Part shown: positions 52,801 through 61,800 of the stretch, one piece after another
Layout: each line of letters opens with the position of its first letter
Position numbering within the stretch: position 1 is the first letter of the stretch
Source: Apteryx mantelli
Lineage: Eukaryota > Chordata > Aves > Apterygiformes > Apterygidae
Assembly: GCF_036417845.1 (NCBI RefSeq)
Contig: NC_090020.1
Location: 31,542,425-31,606,424 of the forward strand
Direction of reading: 5' to 3'
DNA length: 64,000 bases
Translations under genes and position numbers: made by a program
The notes under the pieces: generated by a model
What the model was told of the DNA's origin: nothing
Database searches by the model: none
The model's input: the letters and a program-made list of their open reading frames with translations, nothing else

Positions 52801-55800
52801 ATGTACTTGTACTTACATATTTCCAAAGATGCTGTTTGTACTCCCTGCCTGAACAGTAACTGACCACAGTGAATTTCTGATTAAGCAATATTATTGATTG
52901 CATTCATACATTTCCCATAGAACTTGAGCAATGTCTGCTTGTGGCTAACACAAATCTATGCTTTTATCTTTTCTCTTTATTTTTTGCTTGTATCATAGAC
53001 TTGCCCTCGGCAAACTTAAGCAATTACAACATCACTGTTGTGGAAGGAAAGAGCATCACGTTGTATTGTGATACTACTGGAGGGCCACCCCCTAATGTGT
53101 CCTGGGTGCTCACTAATCTTGTTTCAAACCATGAGGTAAGTTTCATGTTCAAATGTGCAACAATTCAGACGAGACATCTGCCGGAGGTTGGAATAAAGTC
53201 TCATCTCCAGCTTTATTTAACTTTTTATCAAAAATATGAAGTAGTTTCTGGATGTTCATTTGTAAATGAGAGTGCTATAATTTCATGGAAATAATGTAGT
53301 GAATCAGGATACTGTTTTCTTATTCTCACAAGTGCTTTCTTATAATCACAAATACCTGAATAGACACAGTAAGTCTAATCTACTCTAATCATGAGAAAAG
53401 CTGTGTCTCTCTAATTTTAGTTTATTTGCAAGCCAAAAGCTTGGTGTGCTAAAACTTTGCTTGTAAATATTAAATACTTTGTGATTTGTTTCATTTTCCT
53501 TCAGCAAAACAAAGTCACAACAGAGAGCCTCGAAAGTCAAAGCGAAACTTTTATTAAAAGAAATGGCAAACTTTTCTTATGAATTTTGAAAATGTTGCTG
53601 CAATAAAGCCATCCAAACAGGGGAAGTTTTTGTTTCCTCAGATCCCAGTATTCTGTGTCCATTAGACTGTGTGTGAGTGGAGTTTCTTTCTGATGGAGAT
53701 GGTGATAAGGAGAAGCATTTAAGCAGGTCTTCAGCATGGAGCTGCTGATTTCTTAAGTTGCCATTATTTACAGTGTGCAGAAATCCCAATTATTTACAGT
53801 TTTATGACCTCGGCTCCTCTGTGTTCTTGAGGGTACAAACTGCCTACAGCTTTTGGCTCTGTACAAAGCGTGTGATGTGTACTTTCAAAACTGTTCCTGC
53901 AGTGCGGAAGAGACTGGACCTCTGAGGTCTCTTAATCTTTGCACTTTCTGCATGGAGGTCATACATTAGGCCTATGAAGAATTTGTCTAACCTGTCTTTC
54001 AACTGTCATAAATAAGAGCTTTGCAGAGCTCCAGTTTTGTTGTTGAATTTCTCTCTAATCTGTAAAACTACCCAAAGGCACCAGTCATCACCAAGAACAA
54101 GAAATTAAAACAGTTTGGGGAACCTATGCCAAGTCGTGCTTTTTCTTTTTTCTTTTTTTTTCTTTTTCTTTTTCTTTTTCTTTTTCTTTTTCTTTTTCTT
54201 TTTCTTTTTCTTTTTCTTTTTCTTTTTCTTTTTTTTCTTTTTCTTTTTCTTTTTTTTCTTTTTCTTTTTCTTTTTCTTTTTCTCTTTCTTTTTCTTTTTT
54301 TTCTTTTTTTATTTTTCTTTTTCTTTTTCTTTTTTTCTTTCTTTTTTTCTTTCTTTTTTTTTTTTTTTGAGTTATGAGCCAACACAAATGTGGGATACTG
54401 TTCAAAAAGTGAGATCACCTCATTTTTTAACTCTCCTATCTTTGAAATGTCATGTTCACTTTGTTTCAAGTTTTCCAGAAATACTCTGTCCTGGCATAAC
54501 TTTGTGAGATTTCAGAGGGGCTTATAATATAGGCTAGCTACAACCTTAACCGTGGAGCACAGTAGTCTTTTCAGTAGCAGAAGAAAGAGTGCCTTTTAAA
54601 TCTCATTTGCCATTCACAACTATCCTTCCCTTTCTGCAAGTGTTGTTTTTTGTTTTCTTTTTCTCACTTCCATATCTCTGTTTCTGCCTCCCTTTTCTTC
54701 ACCTCCTATGCTGCTTTTGCCTGTTTTTCCTGTCTTTTCTGATTTACAAGGAGAAATATTAGCAAAAGTTAAAACTAAACACCAGCCCTGTGAAGTTAAC
54801 CATGTGCTTGGCTTGTATGCTGGTGTATAATTCTGTTGGTGTGAGTTAGACTTTTCTTGCTGTACGTTTCAGTGCTGATCCTGTGATTGAGCCCCAAGCT
54901 CTAACTCTTGCTCCAAGGAGTGCTCGCCTCTGAGAGTTATGTCCGAGGAGAAACTTACTTTGGGGTGTTGGCTTTTCCACTCCCTGGGGTCACACTGAAA
55001 TCAACGGGACACTCTACTTCAGTTGAGTTGAGGTGTCATCTCAATATTTAAAATCCTGTTCCTGCAATGCTGCGTGCAGGAGTGGTCCCACCTGCCACCA
55101 TAGGCTGCCACTGGAAGTCACTGTGGTTTTATGGGTGCAGCATATCGTTTGCTTGCTTTCTGTGCAGCATCAAGCATATGTATACACTAAGAAAAGTATC
55201 CCCAAAAGGAGTTTTTTAAATGATGTTCCTCGTTATTTATTTTCTAATTGTATTTTGGTTCCTTTCCTCTCTAAGAAAATAATCTCCCATTTTATGAAAG
55301 AATTTAAATACAGAAATAGTAATTGGATATAATTTTAAGGACCTGATTTAAGAAAACAGACTGTAACAATCAGCTTTGACACATTGTTGTCAAGGTGTAG
55401 TAGAGCTCAGAAGGCAGCAGTAGAAGAGGTGTCAAGCTAAGCATAAAGGAAAGAGATAAAAGGAAGAGTAAAGCAAGGATCGAACAGAATATAGAAGGAA
55501 AGAAAAAGATTAAGGAGACCTGAGATAGACTGTAGAAATCAATCATGAAATGGAAAAGGGGGGCGAGCAAGGAAATGAGTACAGAAAAAACAATTTGTGT
55601 AGAGGGGAAAGAAGCGTTAAAAGAAGGGAGAAGCTAAAAGTGACAGGATGAAAGAATGGATGAGTATAGTGTTGTAGCAGAACAACTCTTTTGGGGCTTT
55701 AAATCTCCTGCTACCGATGGTTATAATTGGTTCTGTAGGTGTTTTGCATCTGTTTGGATAAGACACCAAAGTAACACTTTGATTAATTGCAGGCTGATAC

Positions 55801-58800
55801 AGCTAAAAGGAAATGAAACTGGAAAATGCCATTGAACTGTGGCCAATGGCTCTGTCTCCCTTGTTTCTTTACGCCGCAGTTGACGCATACATATTTTTCT
55901 GATCATTTGTAGAGTGACACAAGTAAGAATCCTGCCTCGCTAACCATAAAAAACGTTTCATCCATGGACAGTGGACTGTGGATTTCTTGTGTAGCGGAGA
56001 ACATCGTGGGAGAGGACCAGGCGTCTGCCGAGCTCACGGTGTTCTGTACGTAAGCAGGGCTGCAAACGTCTCCTGAGGCCAAACCACGTTGGCACCAACT
56101 GTTTTGGGTATAAATATTTGTTGGGCGCAGACACTGTTGAAAGGAAAACTCCCTGAAAGCCTGTGAACTATCTATTGCAGTTAATGCTGGGAATAGCCCA
56201 ACCAGCAGTTGTTATTTTTGTCTTTTTCTGCTCTGAGTACTTCTGCAAAAATTATGTGTCTAAATGTTTTATCTTCCAGTTTGGACAATCTGTAAGTAAA
56301 TGTCTGAAACCCGCAATATGCAGTTGCACTGTCAGTGTGAAAAGGTTTGTAATGGCGTGCATATGCATATACGCTATCTTATGAATCTAAGATACGCAAA
56401 CACCTCAAAGGGGTCGTAGAAATTATTTATAATAAATTACAAATTTTCAAGATTTTTTTTTTAATTTAAAGCAACAACTGCTTTGTTCAAAAAATAACAC
56501 ACTTGCAACATTTGTTCTGCCAGATGTAAATTTATTTGTCATAGCTTTGAATAATGCACTAATTCATCAGGGCCAAGAAAGGGGGAAGGGACATGTAGTA
56601 TAGAGGCATTGGCATCTTAGTTCTAAGATTGCAGCCTGAATTCATTTTATGTGAAATAGACAGGATGTTTTCACAAGTTGCAACCCTCTGTTTAATTGAA
56701 GATGGGAATGGAACACTTTGTAGATGGAAAACTTTGTTCAGCATATGCTCATGACAGAGTAAACTAGCGAAATTACTATAGATGCACTTCAAATATCTTG
56801 TAGGTTGAAATTGAATGTGTAATAGCTATGGGAAGGGACATAAACTAGAAATGTTTGAACAGTGTAAATGAGATTCTCAGACTGGCACTGTTATGATTGA
56901 TAAAAGGGAGTATAACTAGATGAAATTGGATGCAGTTAAGACTGAGTATCAAGGAAAATTTCCCAACAGTGAAATAACATGCAAGGTGTGGGAACAATCT
57001 CCTGAGTATAAGCCTGTAAACTTGAGGCATTTAGCAGATTTGAACAAAGAAAATGTATCATAGAAAGTGGTCCTTCCCTCATGGAAGAATCCAGGGAATG
57101 AAATCATCTGCTCTGGCTTTGATTCTGTGAAGAAAATCATCTGAAAGTTTGGATTTCTAGTTGAATATATTTGCAGTGCTACTTGCTTTTGGCCAGCTTT
57201 TAACTACTTTTAATACTGTTTTGTTCCTTCAGCACTCCTCTGCGCCATTTTTAGTACAGTGAAGCTAAAAGCTCTTTCTCCCTTCTCTGTGATCTGGTAA
57301 CTGAATTTTCCACACCTTGCAGAGTCTGAGTAGCTCCATGGGGGTTTGGTGTTTGTCTGAAACTAGTCTGTTTTGTTTCTTTCTGAAGAGTGGCTTCATT
57401 TCTGTTCTGAGCATAGTATCCTAGGCAGAGCAGATGGGCTTCCTGTGTGAGCATCCTCCAAGATAGGTGTAATGCCTACAACAAGCATATTTTAGCACTG
57501 ATGAATGACAAATATTTTCCCTGATAACTTGAGGGGGAAAAAAAAAGCCATGTTCAGGATATTCTGATGTTCTTCACTCTTTTTTCCAATATAGTTGCAC
57601 CAAATATCACATTTATTGAATCTCCAACCCCGGACCACCACTGGTGCATTCCATTCACTGTGAAAGGGAACCCTAAACCCACATTGCAGTGGTTCTATGA
57701 AGGGGCTATACTGAATGAGTCTGAATACATCTGTACTAAAATACATGTTATCAATCAAAGTGAATACCACGGCTGCCTTCAGCTGGACAACCCTACCCAT
57801 CTGAACAATGGTGCTTATACCTTACTGGCAAAGAACGAGTATGGAGAGGATGAAAAACGTGTTGATGCTCATTTCATGTCTGTGCCTGGAGATGGTGAGT
57901 ATAATGTTTTTATGTTTGCAATGGCAAATTGATGAGAATGTGGGGACAGTGCTCCTGGCCGACTTACCTATTTTGAAGGAATATTTTTAATATGTACTTT
58001 CTTCTTTGAATGAAGGTCATCAGGATTAGTTGCAAAATAATGTTTTTCTTTAACATTTTCTTGTTTATTGCTCCTCAAGGGAGGCTGTGCCAGTGCTCCC
58101 TAAATCTTCACTTTGAGTAACCATTATCAGCATGAGCTAAGGCTGTAAAACATTACTATTTCTGAAGTGCTTTCTCTAGCCTGAGTTCTAATTCTGGGAA
58201 GCACTGAGTGCCAATTCAGTAAATCCGCAAGTTTTCAGCGCTGTGTACGAGTGCAACTAGGCAGTGTATCCAAGGACACAGCGAGTACGCCTACAAAGGA
58301 TCTTGTGCCTTGTTGCAAAATCAATAATGCAGTCTGCCAGTCCATGCTAATACATTGTTTAGGACACCAGAGGGAGCTGGAGAGAAAACAAGTAACCCAG
58401 AGGCAGGATGGACAAGGTCTCAGGTCCTTATGGGCAACTAGATGTTTAGTTCCCAATCATATCAGTGAAGGTTGGGCACCTGCATGCCTAGGAATATTCG
58501 TGCTCAAGATGGTTGCCATTAAATGTCTGCATCTTATGCTGCTCTAAAGGCTCCAGGTCAGTCCTCCTAAAGGCTATGTGAGCTGCCTCAAGGTGGACTA
58601 ACTCACTGAACTGCAGGGACTGCTGTAAGTGGTTGATGTTCATTGTGGTTTGATCTTTCCTCACGTCTTCAAAGCCATATGTGAAGTGACTGTAAGAGTA
58701 AGAAGGCATACATGTAAGTGTACTGCTATATATGAAAAAGCTCTGAGTCGACCTTGTACAGCAGGACTGGAAATATAGGCAAATTTTTGTGCATGTACTT

Positions 58801-61800
58801 GGAGAGTCATATCTGAAAATACGAGTATGTGTGTACCTTTGGCTTTTTAACCATGGGATAGAAATAGCCTCCCTCTTTTTTGAAACAGCAGTGTGCAGTG
58901 CTAATGTTATGTGATAGAAAAAATGTGAATATTTAAATTCCCTCTCCTACATTGCAGGCTATAGACAATAAAAATACAGTCTGTATTTAACATTTGTACT
59001 TATCAGCTCAGTTTGCTACGGGGAGTGAGATGGCAGTTCTTTTCCTTTCCCACCCTTAGAAGAAGAAAGTGAAGAGCTGATACAACCAGGCTCTATTTAC
59101 TCCTGCTGTTCTTTGTAGCTCCTCTCCTGTTTTTCCTCTAGAGTCCTCCCTTAAATAGAATCATTACAGAAACATGCCATGGTTTCAACTACTGGCATCC
59201 TTTAATACTGCATTATAACAGTTGAGTAAAATGGTTTACCTCATACGCATTCTGTATACAAGTTCTCTAACCCTCTGATTATTTAATATGAACCTGGCTT
59301 CGTTTTCTTATCAGAATAACAATTCCTCTAATACACTTATATGAATTTGATATTATTCTTTCATTCAAATTCCTCTTACTGTTCCCTTTTCCCTTTATGC
59401 TTCTCCCCTGTGCATTGAAAATTTCCCAGTTGTGGCCTTTTAAATTATTAAATAGAACAGAAGGTATCCTCCCAGTTAGAAAGACAGCATTATTTATTAG
59501 TTCCTTCATTTTTATAATTTTAAGCAATTTAAATATCCAAGATAATCTATGCTGTGTTTTTTAAGCATTTCTCAAGCTCTGTGGTGGATTAAGCTTCACA
59601 AAAACTCTATAGAGGAAACTAGAATACATACAGAGAGGATGTAACTGTATTAGAAATCAATTCATTATAGTGGATTAAACCAAACCAGTCTTAAAAATTA
59701 ACAACAGGGGAAACTGCTTATCTAGTTAGACTCCTCAATATTGTTTTTATTAGTAGGGCTTTTTTCTATAGGGCTTACGACACTGAGCTTTAGAATATTC
59801 CACAACATTGTTGCCTCCTCCACTGAATCTGTCATAAAAGCAAATATTAAAAAACTAGACTTCTCCATGCATTGTATTACTGTTTTTTTCCCCTCTACTA
59901 CTATTTAAAGCACTGCCAGGATTTTTCAAACCCTTAAAAGGCCTTTTCAGCCCTGTCGTTACTGTGTAGTTTCTTCTTCTGGCCCACGTATCATACAATG
60001 AAGCATAAAGATTAGGCCTACGCCCTAGTATTATGTTCATTTCCATGCCTTCATGACTGAATTAAATACCAGCCCGTGTTTCATGGGGTGGGGTATCCTC
60101 ACTGAGCTTTGAACCAATTCTGTGGTTATTACATCACTTATGGGCAAATGCACTGCAAAAAAAAAAAAGCGAATTTACAAACCCTCCACCTGTAGACTGT
60201 ATGTTTATTTAAAATAAATTCAACAAAGTCTGAAGCATGTTGTTTTATCACTCTACCTTCAAAGTTGTTTCAAACACAATAAGGACGAGATTTGAGCTAG
60301 GCTGCTTTCAGCTTCCAGTATGCTACTTGCAAAATGTTTTTTGCTGGAATAAGGATGCAGGCACAGAGGGAAGGAAGGCATGTACCGCAGTGGGATTTGG
60401 ATCAAGTTAATGATATCACAGTTAATGTGAATTAAAACTTGGTTTCAAAATACTAAGGTCCAGGAGAATAAATTTCACATTCGGTTAGCGAGGTTTTTTT
60501 TAAAACTAGTCTTAATCTGCTAAACTTCATGGACTCCAGTGTGACTGTTCTTGCTGAGGATAATTTGACTATTACAGACTACAATGCAGCAAACAGTAAG
60601 CAATAAACACCCGTATTTTATTCCGGGGACTGTTTCCATAAATGATCTATAACAGCTAATGAGCACTGGAGAGATTGTTAATAATAATAACTATTTATAA
60701 GTAAGCTTGTTCGTCTACCAGCTTTCCACTCTAAAATTCAGCTGAAGGAATTCAAGTCACGTAGTATCTTGTCAAGGTAAAAGAATATGTTAAATATGCC
60801 TTAGAAATAACATCTTGCTAGTGTGGCATAACAACATGGGGCTGTTTTACAGAAGTATTTTTTTGGCTTGAGTCTTTTGCTGCAGCTTTATTCTGCAAAT
60901 GTCAACTTTGTAAAGAAAGAATTAAGCAAGCCAAATGTAGCTGGTGCAGTTTATAAAGGTGATTGGATAGGATATGCCTATAATAGTTTATTTGCACAAC
61001 AACCTGTCCTAACAGAGACCAAAACAACAATGATGTTTTTTATTTGCATTAAAAATAATTGCATGTAAACATGCAGAATTACTGTGGTGAGGTTTCATGT
61101 TGAAATAGCTTCAACCAATGTCTTGATGATTGAGTAAATATGTTTTTATGTAGAGGACACTGTATAGAAATTTGGGTTTGGTCCAGCTTCTTGATTTTGC
61201 AACTTTATTTCATGTGAAGTATTTAGTTATATAAAAGATTTTTGAATAGCGTAGATGACTTCCTAGTACATATGCTCCTGGCAGGAATTAGAACTTAAAT
61301 TAATCTGATTATTTTATCCCAATTCCGGTAAACAGTAATAACAATGTTGCCATTTAATTCCAGAGTGAAGGTCTAGGAAGATTTTTTTTTTTCTTTAGAT
61401 CATGAGAAGTAGGACTCATAAAGAAGGTAAATTGGAAATATGTTCTTTCATCAGTTGAATGTTTTTTACTGGAAAAACTGAATCTATGAAGATTTATGGA
61501 CAGAAAAGCCTGGTCAGAAATTGCTTGAGAATAGACAGGAGTACATGCTCGTGTCATTTGTTATTTATTTCTACAGATGGACATGGCCATTCTCTTGGGG
61601 TCTTCTTAACCTATATTTCTGGGTCTGATATCTTCAAATATATTTAAAATGAACCTAATTATTTGCTGTCATTCTGCAAATAGGTTGCAACTCTTACTTT
61701 GTATTTTCAACGCAGATTCTCACGCTGTTGACTTAAGCAGAAACAAGTGTGTTCTGGTCATACTTCACAGTGCCTTTATGCCAGTTTAATGCCGCTGGTA

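Larger units (their letters stand above)
40062..52998 (+). other. NTRK2: NTRK2 intron 5 (12.9 kb)
   Basis: Donor GTAATA, acceptor TATCATAG. Holds the best-preserved CR1 of the window (48620-49098, minus strand), a much older CR1 fragment (about 49540-50030, plus strand), a pyrimidine tract with a cryptic acceptor-like end at 41604-41647, and a purine tract at 51762-51831. A GC-richer patch at about 52120-52480 has no open frame or splice signals that I can support. No alternative coding exon recognised. Confidence 0.9.

Noticed and set aside
52941..53294. Plus-strand ORF starting before and ending after NTRK2 exon 6
   Set aside because: Only 52999-53135 belongs to the gene; the flanks are intron read-through beyond consensus AG and GT sites.
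54068..54507. Poly-Phe and poly-Lys/Glu/Arg open frames
   Set aside because: Translations of the CTTTTT simple repeat, not genes.
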